64,000 bases of DNA from Caulobacter rhizosphaerae (GTDB lineage Bacteria > Pseudomonadota > Alphaproteobacteria > Caulobacterales > Caulobacteraceae), in contig NZ_CP048815.1 of assembly GCF_010977555.1 (NCBI RefSeq), positions 434,001 through 498,000 on the forward strand. Direction: 5' to 3'. The position numbers were made by a program, and so were the translations under genes. The notes under the pieces are model-generated. The model had not been told where the DNA came from, did no database searches, and saw only the letters and a program-made list of their open reading frames with translations. This document shows, in pieces, positions 25,846 through 33,907 of the stretch. How positions within the stretch are numbered: the stretch's first letter is position 1; every line of letters starts with the position of its first letter.

Positions 25846-26517
25846 ATGAGCCAAACCCTGACGCCCGCCAAGGTCGCCCCGCTCGAGGCGGACCAGGCCG
25901 CGGCCCTGGACCGCGACGGTTACCTGCTGCTGCGCGGCGTCGTGCCCGAGGCCTGGCGCGCCGCCCTGCGCGACGCCTTCGACGCCGGCGTCGGTCTGCC
26001 CGAACAATGGGCCGCGCCGCGCAGTCCCGACTGGCGCCACGCCCTGGTCGATCTGGATCCCACGGTGCAGCGGACCTGCCGGCTGCCGTCCCTGCTGGCG
26101 GCGGCGGGGCGGATGCTGGGCGGGCCGTTCTTCCTCTGCCAGGTGGAGGGGCGCGAGCCGCTGGCGGACGGCGGCCACCAGCCGCTGCATCGCGACGGGG
26201 CCGGCCAGAAGGCGGTGGCGGCCCTGGTGTTCCTCGATCCCTACGGGCCCGACAACGGCGCCACCCGCCTGGTGCCGCGCCTGCTCGACCCGGGCGGGCC
26301 GGACGACGAGGCCCTGTCCATCGTCCTGGCGGGCGAGGCGGGCGACATCCTGGTGTTCGACGCCGACCTGCTGCACGGGGCCACCCGCAACCGCTCCGGC
26401 GCGCGGCGGCGCTCGCTGCTGCTGAGCTTCAAGCCCGAACGCGACCGGGCGGACGAGGAGGCCTGCCGCGCCGTCCGCAACGTGCGCATGGACCGCAGCG
26501 AGGCGTTCGTCGTGTGA
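25846..26517 (+). CDS. Phytanoyl-CoA dioxygenase (PhyH)-family Fe(II)/2-oxoglutarate oxygenase
   Basis: This 223-residue double-stranded beta-helix protein has the iron triad visible as HRDG (His, Asp) and a distal His in LLHGATRNRSG, with the following RRRSLLLSF supplying the 2-oxoglutarate Arg. It is a hydroxylase of unknown substrate. The ATG at 25846 follows CCGGAG and lies 68 nt after the GH3 stop on the same strand, so read-through co-expression is possible. It converges on the glycosyltransferase. Confidence 0.82.
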   Translation: MSQTLTPAKVAPLEADQAAALDRDGYLLLRGVVPEAWRAALRDAFDAGVGLPEQWAAPRSPDWRHALVDLDPTVQRTCRLPSLLAAAGRMLGGPFFLCQVEGREPLADGGHQPLHRDGAGQKAVAALVFLDPYGPDNGATRLVPRLLDPGGPDDEALSIVLAGEAGDILVFDADLLHGATRNRSGARRRSLLLSFKPERDRADEEACRAVRNVRMDRSEAFVV

Positions 26518-26547
26518 GCGGGGAGGCGCGTCTCGAGCACCGCCGCC

Positions 26548-27639
26548 TCAGGCGGCGGGCTTGCGCCTCAGCCGCGCCAGGCGCCGCAGCCGGCGCCAGA
26601 AGCGGGTCTTTTCCGGCTCGGGATAGGGCTGCAGGTTCTTGTAGAACTCCTCGGCGCAGGCCCGCCACGAGAAGCCCTCGGCGAACTTGCGCACCGCCGT
26701 GTGGTCGATGTCCAGGCACGCCAGGCAGGCCTCGCGCAGGCCGTCGGTCTGGCCGGGGGCCAGCACGCCGGCGCCGGAGCCGGGGATGATGTCGATCGGA
26801 CCGGGGGCCGAGAACGCCGCCACCGGCACGCCGGCGGCCATGGCCTCCAGGATCACCAGGCCGAAGGTGTCGGTCAGGGACGGGAAGCAGAACACGTCGG
26901 CGCAGGCGAAATAGCGGCCCAGCTCCTCGCCGAACTTGGCGCCGGTGAACACCACGTCCGGATATTTCTCGGCCAGCTCCTCGCGCTGGGGGCCGTCGCC
27001 GACGATCACCTTGGTGCCGGGCAGGTCCAGGCTGGCGAAGGCCTCGATGTTCTTCTCGACGGCCACGCGGCCGACATTGAGGAAGATCGGCCGGGCCAGG
27101 CCCTCGAACACGTCGGGCTCGCCTTCCTGGCGGGGGCGGAACACGTCGGTGTCGACGCCGCGGGTCCAGGGCGAGATGTTGCGGAAGCCGTGGCGGATCA
27201 GCTCGTCGCGCATGGTCGGGGTGGCGACCATCAGCCGGCCCGACGGCTTGTGGAACCAGCGCATGTAGGTGTAGCCGGCCGACAGCGGCAGCGGCAGGCG
27301 GGCCGACACATATTCGGGAAAGCGCGTGTGGTAGCTGGTGGTGAACGGCAGCTTCCATTCCAGGCAGATGCGGCGGGCGGCCAGGCCGATCGGCCCCTCG
27401 GTGGCGATGTGGATCGCCTCCGGCTCGAACGACTTGAAGCGCTCCATCACCGGCTCGTAGGCCCCGATGGCCAGCTTGATCTCCGGATAGGTCGGCAGCG
27501 GGAAGGTGGGGAACTGGTCGGGGCTGACGACGTCGACCTCGTGGCCCATGGCTTTCAGCTCGGCCATCACCTTGGTGAGGGTCCGGACCACGCCATTGAC
27601 TTGCGGTTCCCAGGCATCGGTGGCGAGTAGTATCCGCAT
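26548..27639 (-). CDS. GT4-family glycosyltransferase, Agt-like (glycosyl-diacylglycerol type)
   Basis: This 363-residue GT-B retaining glycosyltransferase has the glycine-rich N-terminus WEPQVNGVVRTL, donor-site motif VGDGPQREEL and the EX7E-type region FPSLTDTFGLVILEAMA. The C-terminus is strongly basic (RRLRRLARLRRK), as in enzymes working on membrane lipids. It overlaps the upstream metallophosphoesterase by 1 nt (TGATG). In Agrobacterium and relatives a glycosyltransferase (Agt) beside a PlcP-type phosphoesterase makes glycosyl-diacylglycerols during phosphate limitation; the pairing here suggests the same role. The sugar donor is unknown. Confidence 0.85.
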   Translation of the reverse strand: MRILLATDAWEPQVNGVVRTLTKVMAELKAMGHEVDVVSPDQFPTFPLPTYPEIKLAIGAYEPVMERFKSFEPEAIHIATEGPIGLAARRICLEWKLPFTTSYHTRFPEYVSARLPLPLSAGYTYMRWFHKPSGRLMVATPTMRDELIRHGFRNISPWTRGVDTDVFRPRQEGEPDVFEGLARPIFLNVGRVAVEKNIEAFASLDLPGTKVIVGDGPQREELAEKYPDVVFTGAKFGEELGRYFACADVFCFPSLTDTFGLVILEAMAAGVPVAAFSAPGPIDIIPGSGAGVLAPGQTDGLREACLACLDIDHTAVRKFAEGFSWRACAEEFYKNLQPYPEPEKTRFWRRLRRLARLRRKPAA

Positions 27640-28469
27640 CAGGCGGCGGCTGGCTCCGCTATCGGGGGCTCGAGGGTGAGCGCCCGCGCCCGGTCGATCA
27701 CCGACCAGGACCTAAGCTTGGACCATTCCAGGATTTCGAGCCGTCCGTCCATATGTTCCACCAGCGCGGTGCAGCTTTCCACCCAATCGCCGTCGTTGAC
27801 ATAGAGCACGCCGTCGATCTCGCGCATCTCGGCCTTGTGGATATGGCCGCAGATCACGCCGTCGACGCCGCGACGACGGGCTTCGTCGGCGACCGCGGCC
27901 TCGAAATTCTCGATGAACTGCAGGGCGTTCTTCACCTTGACCTTCAGATAGGCCGAAAGACTCCAGTAGCCGAACCCCAGCTTGCGGCGTGCGCGGTTGA
28001 GCAAGGTGTTCAGCATCAGGATGGTCCTATAGGACCAGTCGCCCAGGAAGGCCAGCCACTTGGCGTGCTGCACCACCCCGTCGAACTCGTCGCCGTGCAC
28101 CACCAGGTAGCGCTTGCCGTCGGCCGCCTCGTGGATCACGTCGCGGACCACCACCACCCCGCCGAAGTGGACGCCGCAGAAGTCGCGCACCCGGTCGTCG
28201 TGGTTGCCGGGCACGTAGATCACCTCCACGCCCTTGCGCGCCAGGCGCAGGATTTTCTGCACCACGTCGTTGTGGCTCTGCGGCCAGTGCCAACCGCTGC
28301 GCAGCTTCCAGCCGTCGATGATGTCGCCCACCAGGTAGAGCTTGTCGCATTCGACATGGCGGATGAAGTCCAGCAGCAGCTCGGCCTGGCAGCCGCGGGT
28401 GCCCAGGTGCACGTCGCTGATGAAGATCGAGCGGTAGCGGCGAATCTCGATGTCGGTGTCGGTGACCAT
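27639..28469 (-). CDS. Metallophosphoesterase, LpxH-like/PlcP-like
   Basis: This 276-residue calcineurin-fold phosphoesterase has all metal motifs visible: DVHLG, GDIIDGW, GNHDD, HGDEFD and GHIHKA. Databases often call such proteins UDP-2,3-diacylglucosamine diphosphatase, but alphaproteobacteria such as Caulobacter use LpxI for that step, and PlcP phospholipases of Rhizobiales belong to this same group. With the glycosyltransferase downstream, conversion of phospholipid to diacylglycerol for glycolipid synthesis is the better guess. The ATG at 28469 follows GGAGGGG; a 28-codon upstream extension is discounted. Divergent from the TetR gene. Confidence 0.83.
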   Translation of the reverse strand: MVTDTDIEIRRYRSIFISDVHLGTRGCQAELLLDFIRHVECDKLYLVGDIIDGWKLRSGWHWPQSHNDVVQKILRLARKGVEVIYVPGNHDDRVRDFCGVHFGGVVVVRDVIHEAADGKRYLVVHGDEFDGVVQHAKWLAFLGDWSYRTILMLNTLLNRARRKLGFGYWSLSAYLKVKVKNALQFIENFEAAVADEARRRGVDGVICGHIHKAEMREIDGVLYVNDGDWVESCTALVEHMDGRLEILEWSKLRSWSVIDRARALTLEPPIAEPAAA

Positions 28470-28731
28470 GGCTTGCCCCTCCGGCGGTCTGGTCGGCGTT
28501 CCAGTCCGGTCCCCCCGGACCGGTCGCGGCCCCGATCCTGTCGGAGCGCTCAAGGGCGGCGATTAAGCTGATTGCATGTCGCTTTCGTGAAACGGGGCGC
28601 CGCCCGTCACGCGGCGCGGCGCCGCACCGACGCCCGAAATTTGACCATCGGATGAAACTTGCCGGACGGGTGAAGCTTTGCCGGCCCTGGGCTGTTGCAG
28701 CGCAACATGGCTTTGGACTAGACCAGGGTTC

Positions 28732-29361
28732 ATGGACGCCGCCCGCCTCGCCAAGGATACGCCCAAGTCGCTCAAGACCCGGGCGAGGATTCTCGACCAC
28801 GCGATGCGGCTGATCGCCGAGATCGGCTATTACGCCGCGACCAATCCGGTGATCGCCGACGCGGCGGGGCTGACGCGCGGGGCGATGCTCTACCACTTCC
28901 CCAGCCGCGAAGCCCTGGTCGAGGCGGCCGTGGCCCACGTCCAGGCCGAGCGCTCGGCCCTGTTCCGCGCCGCCGCCGACGCCCTGCCGCCGGGCGCCGA
29001 CGTCACCGAGCACGCCATCGACAGCTACTGGGACCTGCTGCACACCGTGCCGTTCCTGGCCTTCGCCGAGCTGGAGGCCGCCGGCCGCACCGACCCGGCC
29101 GTCCAGGCCCTGCTGGCCCCGGCCCAGGCCGAGTTCGACCGCGCCCAGGCCGGCGACCACTTCCTGAAGATCCTCCACGCCGGCGCCGGCCCGAGGTTCC
29201 AGGCCTCGCGCGACCTGGCGCGGTTCATGCTGGAAGGCCTGGCCCGGGCCTCGCTGACCTACGACAGCGACGGCCGGCGCGAGCGGCTGCTGATGCTGAT
29301 CAAGCGGGCCACGCACATGCTGAACCGCAAGGGCGACGTGCAGGATCTCTGGCCGGACTAG
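28732..29361 (+). CDS. TetR-family transcriptional regulator
   Basis: This 209-residue protein has an N-terminal HTH: TRARILDHAMRLIAEIGYYAATNPVIADAAGLTRGAMLYHFPSREALVEA (broken up: helix-turn-helix about residues 30-60, with GAMLYHF the recognition region). The C-terminal ligand/dimer domain is unassigned. Start at the ATG at 28732 (MDAARL). It is divergent from the phosphoesterase/glycosyltransferase pair across 262 nt, so it may regulate that pair or itself; no operator dyad is obvious there. Confidence 0.85.
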   Translation: MDAARLAKDTPKSLKTRARILDHAMRLIAEIGYYAATNPVIADAAGLTRGAMLYHFPSREALVEAAVAHVQAERSALFRAAADALPPGADVTEHAIDSYWDLLHTVPFLAFAELEAAGRTDPAVQALLAPAQAEFDRAQAGDHFLKILHAGAGPRFQASRDLARFMLEGLARASLTYDSDGRRERLLMLIKRATHMLNRKGDVQDLWPD

Positions 29362-29394
29362 GCGGCGAAACCGGGTTTCGGCTCGCGTCGAGCC

Positions 29395-29461
29395 GGGGAC
29401 GCGCACTCATGGCAAGGCGTTGGTCGGGTCGCCGGGGCGTCTGGCGTGAGTGCGTGTCCCC
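29395..29461. repeat. Palindromic repeat (GGGGACGCGCACTCA arms)
   Basis: GGGGACGCGCACTCA and TGAGTGCGTGTCCCC, paired with one mismatch, enclose a GC-rich 37-nt centre. It lies just after the TetR gene. It belongs with the other GGGGAC...GTCCCC hairpins of this region. Confidence 0.75.
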
Positions 29462-29527
29462 ACCTTGATCTGCTGCGTCCGGCCTTTCTTCACGGCGAGC
29501 GATCCAGCCGCCGGGATGGCGTTGGGT

Positions 29528-29589
29528 ACAGGCACGCACCTCAAGGCTTCGGCAAGCTTGCGGACGCGCTGTCCTGCGTGCCTGTCCCC
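29528..29589. repeat. Palindromic repeat (ACAGGCACGCA arms)
   Basis: Arms ACAGGCACGCA and TGCGTGCCTGT pair perfectly. An inner stem with AAGGCTTCGGCAAGCTT symmetry sits between them. It lies just beyond the stop codon of the minus-strand 125-residue gene and may act as its 3' mRNA end. Confidence 0.72.
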
Positions 29590-29609
29590 GGGCGGCTGGC
29601 GAGTCGCCC

Positions 29610-29987
29610 TCACAACCGCGCCCGCCCGCCGCCCTTTAGCTTTTCCAGCGCCCGGCGCGAGAGCTCGGCCTGGGCGGCGGCGGGGGCGCGGGCGGCGACC
29701 AGGGCTTCGGCGGCCAGGCCGGGCGCCATCACCCGGGCCAGCATTTCGGCCTTGGCCGCGACATTGGCGTCGGCTTTCGACTCCTTCGGGGTGATCAGCG
29801 CCACCTTGCGGGCCTGGGCGGCCAGCTCGCCGATGGCCCTGAGCCGCTCACGGACCCGCTTGATCTCGGCGGGATCGTCGCAGTGCTCGAGAATCGCCCA
29901 GGCGGCGTCGAGGGCGGCCATCAGCTTGGTCTGCAGGGCCTGGCGCCAGGCCAGGGACGGGGCGGGGGTGTGTTGGGTCTGGGTCAT
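29610..29987 (-). CDS. Hypothetical Ala-rich helical protein
   Basis: This 125-residue protein, starting at the ATG at 29987 (MTQTQHTPAPS), is Ala/Lys/Arg/Glu-rich and predicted mostly helical, with a possible coiled coil around residues 40-100 (DPAEIKRVRERLRAIGELAAQARKVAL). It has no signal peptide or TM segment. I do not recognise a family. The longer in-frame opening upstream runs through the GGGGACACGCC repeats and is discounted. Confidence 0.5.
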   Translation of the reverse strand: MTQTQHTPAPSLAWRQALQTKLMAALDAAWAILEHCDDPAEIKRVRERLRAIGELAAQARKVALITPKESKADANVAAKAEMLARVMAPGLAAEALVAARAPAAAQAELSRRALEKLKGGGRARL

Positions 29988-30107
29988 GACCAGAAGTGTG
30001 CGCCCGCCCCGGAGGGTGGGGGCAGGAAACGTGCGTTTTCGTGCAGCGCCTTGATTTCGTTGACGCCGGGGTTGGATTTCGCGGGGATAGACGACCGTGA
30101 CGCAGCC

Positions 30108-30134
30108 GGGGACACGCCCTTGCGGCGTGTCCCC
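30108..30134. repeat. Hairpin repeat GGGGACACGCC/GGCGTGTCCCC, copy 1
   Basis: A perfect 11-bp stem with a 5-nt loop (CTTGC). A second copy with a different loop lies 46 nt downstream. Confidence 0.75.
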
Positions 30135-30180
30135 TTCGGCCGGCGCGGCGCCGCACGTCCTGACCTTCCGGGATGAAGGT

Positions 30181-30206
30181 GGGGACACGCCGCGAGGGCG
30201 TGTCCC
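30181..30206. repeat. Hairpin repeat GGGGACACGCC/GGCGTGTCCC, copy 2
   Basis: Same stem as at 30108-30134 with loop GCGAG. The two copies stand between the 125-residue gene start and the Lrp gene 3' end. Confidence 0.75.
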
Positions 30207-30236
30207 TGGCCGCGGCCCTGTGGATAACTTTCGCGG

Positions 30237-30704
30237 TTACCCCAGCGAAATCGGCAGGGCCGTCGTGAACTTGATCTGCTCCATGGCGAAGCTGGACGAC
30301 ACGTCGGTCAGCGGGGCGGTGGCGATCAGGCGGCGGTAGAAGCGGTCATAGGCGGCGATGTCGCGCACCACGACCTTGAGCAGGTAGTCGACATCGCCGC
30401 TCATCCGGTAGAACTCGACCACCTCGGGCAGGGCCTTGGCGCCGGCCGCGAAGGTCGCCAGCCAGTCCTCGTCGTGGCGGCCGGTCTTGACCGCCACGAA
30501 CACCGTCAGCGGCAGGTCCAGGGCGTCGCGGTCGATCAGGGCGACGCGTGCGGTGATCACCCCGCTATCCTGCAGCCGCTTGACCCGCTTCCAGCACGGC
30601 GTCTGCGACAGGCCCACCCGTTCGGCCAGCTCGGCGATGGGGACGGTGGCGTCCTGCTGCAGGATGGCCAGCAGGCGGCGGTCGATCTGGTCCAGCGAAA
30701 TCAT
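30237..30704 (-). CDS. Lrp/AsnC-family transcriptional regulator
   Basis: This 155-residue protein has an N-terminal winged HTH (LDQIDRRLLAILQQDATVPIAELAERVGLSQ region, residues 4-50) and a C-terminal RAM ligand/oligomerisation domain with the GDVDYLLKVVV motif. It probably senses an amino acid and binds DNA as an octamer-type assembly. It is divergent from the DUF6356 gene across 91 nt, the usual arrangement for an Lrp-type regulator and its target. Confidence 0.92.
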   Translation of the reverse strand: MISLDQIDRRLLAILQQDATVPIAELAERVGLSQTPCWKRVKRLQDSGVITARVALIDRDALDLPLTVFVAVKTGRHDEDWLATFAAGAKALPEVVEFYRMSGDVDYLLKVVVRDIAAYDRFYRRLIATAPLTDVSSSFAMEQIKFTTALPISLG

Positions 30705-30795
30705 TCTCTATCCGGCCGCCATTTGAGAATTCAGTTCTCCAAACCTGTCACGGCGCGGCGATTGAGACCATGTCATTCTCGCCAGGCGAGGCATC

Positions 30796-31074
30796 ATGGA
30801 ACGAGGTTTCCTGGGGCCCGTCATGCTCGATCTCTTCACCCGCCACCCCCGCTCGGTCGACGAGACCTATGGCGAGCACATGGCCGTGGCCTGGAGCTTC
30901 GCCGTCCCGATGCTGCTGGGCGGCGTGGCCTGTTTCGTCCACGGGATCTTCCCGTTCCTGTTCGAGACCACCGGCAGCCGCTGCGTGAAGCTGCTCTACA
31001 CCCGGATCGCCAACCGGGGCCGCAAGGCCGACGCCGAACTGCCCAACTGGGCGGCCTTCGACGCGGTGATCTGA
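30796..31074 (+). CDS. DUF6356-family small membrane protein
   Basis: This 92-residue protein has the conserved core LFTRHPRSVDETYGEHMAVAW followed by a TM helix (SFAVPMLLGGVACFVHGIFPFLF), a Cys and a C-terminal PNWAAFDAVI end typical of DUF6356. Function is unknown. The ATG at 30796 has GCGAGG 4 nt upstream; an internal ATG at 30823 (MLDLFTRHP) would fit the family N-terminus as well. It is probably controlled by the divergent Lrp regulator. Confidence 0.75.
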   Translation: MERGFLGPVMLDLFTRHPRSVDETYGEHMAVAWSFAVPMLLGGVACFVHGIFPFLFETTGSRCVKLLYTRIANRGRKADAELPNWAAFDAVI

Positions 31075-31081
31075 GCTAACG

Positions 31082-31131
31082 TTCCTTCTCCCCTTGCGGG
31101 AGAAGGTGGCGGCCGAAGGCCGACGGATGAG
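31082..31131. repeat. Left arm of large inverted repeat flanking the IS110 element
   Basis: The arm begins TTCCTTCTCCCCTTGCGGG and ends CGGATGAG. Its reverse complement is found at 32353-32402 with only the middle dozen bases differing. Each arm also contains an internal stem (CTTCTCCC with GGGAGAAG). This is a REP-like palindrome pair common in Caulobacter-type genomes. Confidence 0.85.
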
Positions 31132-31143
31132 CAACCATGTTGA

Positions 31144-32091
31144 TCAGGCGTGGCGAACCCAGGGCTGCTGTCGCTTGAGGACGAGGTTTGCGGCTTCGAC
31201 GAGTTTTCGCATGACGGCGACGATGGCGACCTTGGGCGGTTTGCCGGCGGCCAGGAGGCGATCGGCGAAGATCTTGAAGGCGGCATCGAAGCGCTTGGCG
31301 GCGATGGCGGCCAGATAGAGCATGCGGCGAGGTCGGCTTCGACCGCCGCCGATGAAGCTCTGGCCCTTCCATTGGCCCGACTGGCGGTCGAAGGGAGCCA
31401 CGCCCAGCAGGCTGGCGGGCTGGCCGCGCTTGAGGGCGCCCAGCTCGGGCATGCGGATCACCAGGCTGGCGGCCACCAGCGGCCCGACACCTGGCAGAGA
31501 CCGCAGCAGCGTCCAGCGGGCCAGAAGGTCGGGCCAGGCCTTGAGCGCGGCCAGGATCTCGCGCGCCAGCCGGGCCTTCAGCCGCGCCAGGCTCTGGATC
31601 TGCTCGCCCAGGCTGGCGGCCAGATCGGGCAGGGTCACATGCTCCATGAAGGTCTTCAGCTGGGCGGCCTGGTCGCTGATCTGCTCGTAGGCCGTCAGGC
31701 GTTCGGCCAGATGGGCCAGGCGCGGGTCCTGGGCCGCCCGCACCGTGTCCACCTGCGCCGTCGCCGCCGCGATCAGCGCCGCATCCAGCCGGTCGGTCTT
31801 GGCCCGCCGCCGCTTGAGGCGCGCGAACAGCTTCACCTCCAGCGGCTGGTGCACCACCACCTCCAGCCCCGCCGCCTCAAGTCTGGCCCGCACGCCGCGC
31901 TCGTAGCCCGCCGTCGCCTCCAGCCCCACGCGTCTGACGCCGCGTTCCGCCAGCCAGGCGATCAGCCCTTCCCAGCCCGCTGCGTCGTTGGCCACCCGAT
32001 GCTGCTCGGCCCTGCCGAGCACGGCCGCATCCAACTGGCGCTTGCCCACATCGATCCCGGCGATCGTTGTGCTAGACTTGTTCCTATCCAT
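31144..32091 (-). CDS. IS110-family DEDD transposase (recombinase)
   Basis: This 315-residue protein has an N-terminal RuvC-like DEDD domain: Asp in AGIDVGK, Glu in GLEATAGYE, and the Asp pair in AKTDRLDA. A coiled-coil linker follows. The C-terminal Tnp20 domain contains PGVGPLVAASLV and the candidate nucleophile Ser in PASLLGVAPFDRQSG. No frameshift or internal stop is present, so the element may be active. I start at the ATG at 32091 (MDRNKSS), which matches the family N-terminus; the open frame upstream overlaps the presumed noncoding RNA. Confidence 0.93.
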   Translation of the reverse strand: MDRNKSSTTIAGIDVGKRQLDAAVLGRAEQHRVANDAAGWEGLIAWLAERGVRRVGLEATAGYERGVRARLEAAGLEVVVHQPLEVKLFARLKRRRAKTDRLDAALIAAATAQVDTVRAAQDPRLAHLAERLTAYEQISDQAAQLKTFMEHVTLPDLAASLGEQIQSLARLKARLAREILAALKAWPDLLARWTLLRSLPGVGPLVAASLVIRMPELGALKRGQPASLLGVAPFDRQSGQWKGQSFIGGGRSRPRRMLYLAAIAAKRFDAAFKIFADRLLAAGKPPKVAIVAVMRKLVEAANLVLKRQQPWVRHA

Positions 32092-32352
32092 CGATCCCAT
32101 CCTTGTGGCTCCGGACCCATACGTCCCTGCAACCATCCGGGTCATGGATATGCCAGCGGCGACCAGGCTCACCCGCAGCGCCAAAACGCTCAGGGGTTAT
32201 CGGTCCCTCCGCCGGCGGTCCGCCTGGTGCTGAGAACACCAGGCGGACGTCCCGGAAGACACCAGCAGCTTACCGCTTCTCCAACAGACAAGGGGTCGAT
32301 AGGCGATCGCCGAAAGATTCCAAATACACCGTCGGACACGTCGGCGAGACCC
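32092..32352 (-). ncRNA. IS110 noncoding end, candidate bridge-RNA region
   Basis: IS110-group elements are known to encode a structured bridge RNA in the noncoding end upstream of the transposase; its loops pair with target and donor DNA. This 261-nt stretch is in that position. It contains a perfect 12-bp hairpin (GTCCGCCTGGTG/CACCAGGCGGAC, 32218-32248, 7-nt loop). The claim rests on position and this one stem; the two internal loops were not resolved by eye. Confidence 0.4.
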
Positions 32353-32402
32353 CTCATCCGACCTGCTTTGCAGGCCACCTTCTCCCGCAAGGGGAGAAGG
32401 AA
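32353..32402. repeat. Right arm of large inverted repeat flanking the IS110 element
   Basis: Begins CTCATCCG and ends GGGGAGAAGGAA; reverse complement of 31082-31131 apart from the middle. It stands 71 nt upstream of the amino-acid permease start. Confidence 0.85.
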
Positions 32403-32473
32403 GGTGAAATTCTCCCCCTTGGCGGCGGCGCGTCGCTAGCCCATCGTCCCCGGCAAAGAGTCGGGAGAAGAAC

Positions 32474-33907
32474 TTGAGCATCTGGAACCGCCGCAAGGCG
32501 ATCGACACGGCGAGCGGCGACCCCGCCCACGCGCTGAAGAAGACCCTGAGCTGGTACCACCTGGTGGCCCTGGGCGTCGGGGCCATTGTCGGCACCGGCA
32601 TCTACGCCCTGACCGGCGTCGGGGCGGGGCTGGCCGGGCCGGGCGTGATGCTGTCGTTCCTGATCGCCGGGGCGGTCTGCGCCTGCGCGGCCCTGTGCTA
32701 CGCCGAGCTGTCGACCATGATCCCGGCCTCGGGCAGCGCCTATACCTACAGCTATGTGGCCATGGGCGAGCCGGTGGCCTGGTTCGTGGGCTGGAGCCTG
32801 ATCCTCGAATACACCCTGGTCTGCGCGGCCGTGGCCGTCACCTGGTCGGCGCATGCGGCGGGCCTGTTCCGGATGGCCGGCTTTCCGGAATTCCTGCTGG
32901 CGGGGCCGCACGTCGAGCTGGCCGACGGGACGCATGGCCTGATCAACCTGCCCGCCGTGATCATCTCTTTCGTCGTCGCCGGCCTGCTGGCCGTGGGCAG
33001 CCGGGAAAGCGCCACGATCAACATGGTGCTGGTGGTCATCAAGATCGCGGCCCTGGCCCTGTTCGTGGCCCTGTGCCTGCCGGCGTTCGACGCCAGCCAT
33101 TTCACGCCGTTCATGCCCAAGGGGTTCGCCGCCCACACGGTCGAGGGGAGCGGTCCCAACGGGATCAAGGTGGGGGTCATGGCCGCCGCCAGCCTGATCT
33201 TCTTCGCCTTCTACGGCTTCGACGCGGTGTCGACCGCCGCCGAGGAGACCAAGAACCCCAAGCGCGACCTGACCATCGGCATCGTCGGCTCGATGCTGGC
33301 CTGCACCCTGATCTACATGCTGGTGGCCGGCGTCGCGATCGGGGCCTCGCGGGCCGAGGTGTTCTCCAAGAGCGAAGCGCCGCTGGTGTTCATCCTGGAA
33401 ACCCTTGGCCATCCGAAGATGGGCGAACTGGTGGCCCTGGCGGCGGTGGTCGCCCTGCCGACCGTCATCCTGGCCTTCATGTACGGCCAGAGCCGGATCT
33501 TCTTCGTGATGGCGCGCGACGGCCTGCTGCCCCCGGCCCTGTCGCGGGTAAATCCCAAGACCGGCACGCCGGTGTTGATGACCCTGCTGACCGGCGCCCT
33601 GGCGGCCGTGCTGTCGGGCCTGCTGTCGCTGAAGGACCTCGCCGAGCTGGCCAACGCCGGCACCCTGGCGGCCTTCATCGCGGTGGGGCTGTCGGTGATC
33701 ATCCTGCGGGTGCGCGACCCGGGCCGGCCGCGGATGTTCTCCACCCCGCTGTGGCAAGTGGTGGCGCCGGGGGCCATCCTGGGCTGCCTGTACCTGTTCT
33801 ACAGCCTGCCGGCCAAGACCCAGCTCTACTTCCTGTACGCTCATGGCGTCGGAGCGCTGGTCTATCTGGCCTACGGGATGCGCAAGAGCGTGCTGGCGCG
33901 GGCCTAG
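32474..33907 (+). CDS. APC-superfamily cationic amino-acid permease (CAT-like)
   Basis: This 477-residue inner-membrane transporter has about 12 TM helices. The TM1 motif GVGAIVGTGIYALTGVGAG is the conserved APC substrate-binding break, and FFAFYGFDAVSTAAEETKNPKRDL is the TM6/cytoplasmic signature of the cationic amino acid (CAT) branch. Start is a TTG preceded by GGGAGAAG. Its promoter lies immediately next to the IS110/REP structure, so insertion may have altered its upstream control. Substrate selectivity is not determinable. Confidence 0.9.
   Translation: MSIWNRRKAIDTASGDPAHALKKTLSWYHLVALGVGAIVGTGIYALTGVGAGLAGPGVMLSFLIAGAVCACAALCYAELSTMIPASGSAYTYSYVAMGEPVAWFVGWSLILEYTLVCAAVAVTWSAHAAGLFRMAGFPEFLLAGPHVELADGTHGLINLPAVIISFVVAGLLAVGSRESATINMVLVVIKIAALALFVALCLPAFDASHFTPFMPKGFAAHTVEGSGPNGIKVGVMAAASLIFFAFYGFDAVSTAAEETKNPKRDLTIGIVGSMLACTLIYMLVAGVAIGASRAEVFSKSEAPLVFILETLGHPKMGELVALAAVVALPTVILAFMYGQSRIFFVMARDGLLPPALSRVNPKTGTPVLMTLLTGALAAVLSGLLSLKDLAELANAGTLAAFIAVGLSVIILRVRDPGRPRMFSTPLWQVVAPGAILGCLYLFYSLPAKTQLYFLYAHGVGALVYLAYGMRKSVLARA

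Larger units (their letters stand above)
31132..32352 (-). mobile_element. IS110-family insertion sequence, apparently intact
   Basis: About 1.2 kb lying between the two arms of a REP-like inverted repeat, with one intact transposase gene on the minus strand. There are only about 12 nt between stop codon and the downstream arm, and about 260 nt of noncoding DNA ahead of the start codon. A long upstream and a short downstream noncoding end is the IS110-subgroup layout. No terminal inverted repeats of its own or target duplication were seen, as expected for the family. Exact ends are uncertain by some bases because the outermost nucleotides may be target DNA. Confidence 0.75.

Noticed and set aside
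27639..28469. Naming the phosphoesterase LpxH
   Set aside because: The motifs fit the superfamily, but LpxI is the known enzyme for this step in Caulobacter and the glycosyltransferase partner points to PlcP-like lipid turnover.
28576..28593. Possible Pho box on the minus strand before the phosphoesterase gene
   Set aside because: GTTTCAC-N4-GCGACAT matches only about 9 of 14 consensus positions, far weaker than the site at 5653-5670.
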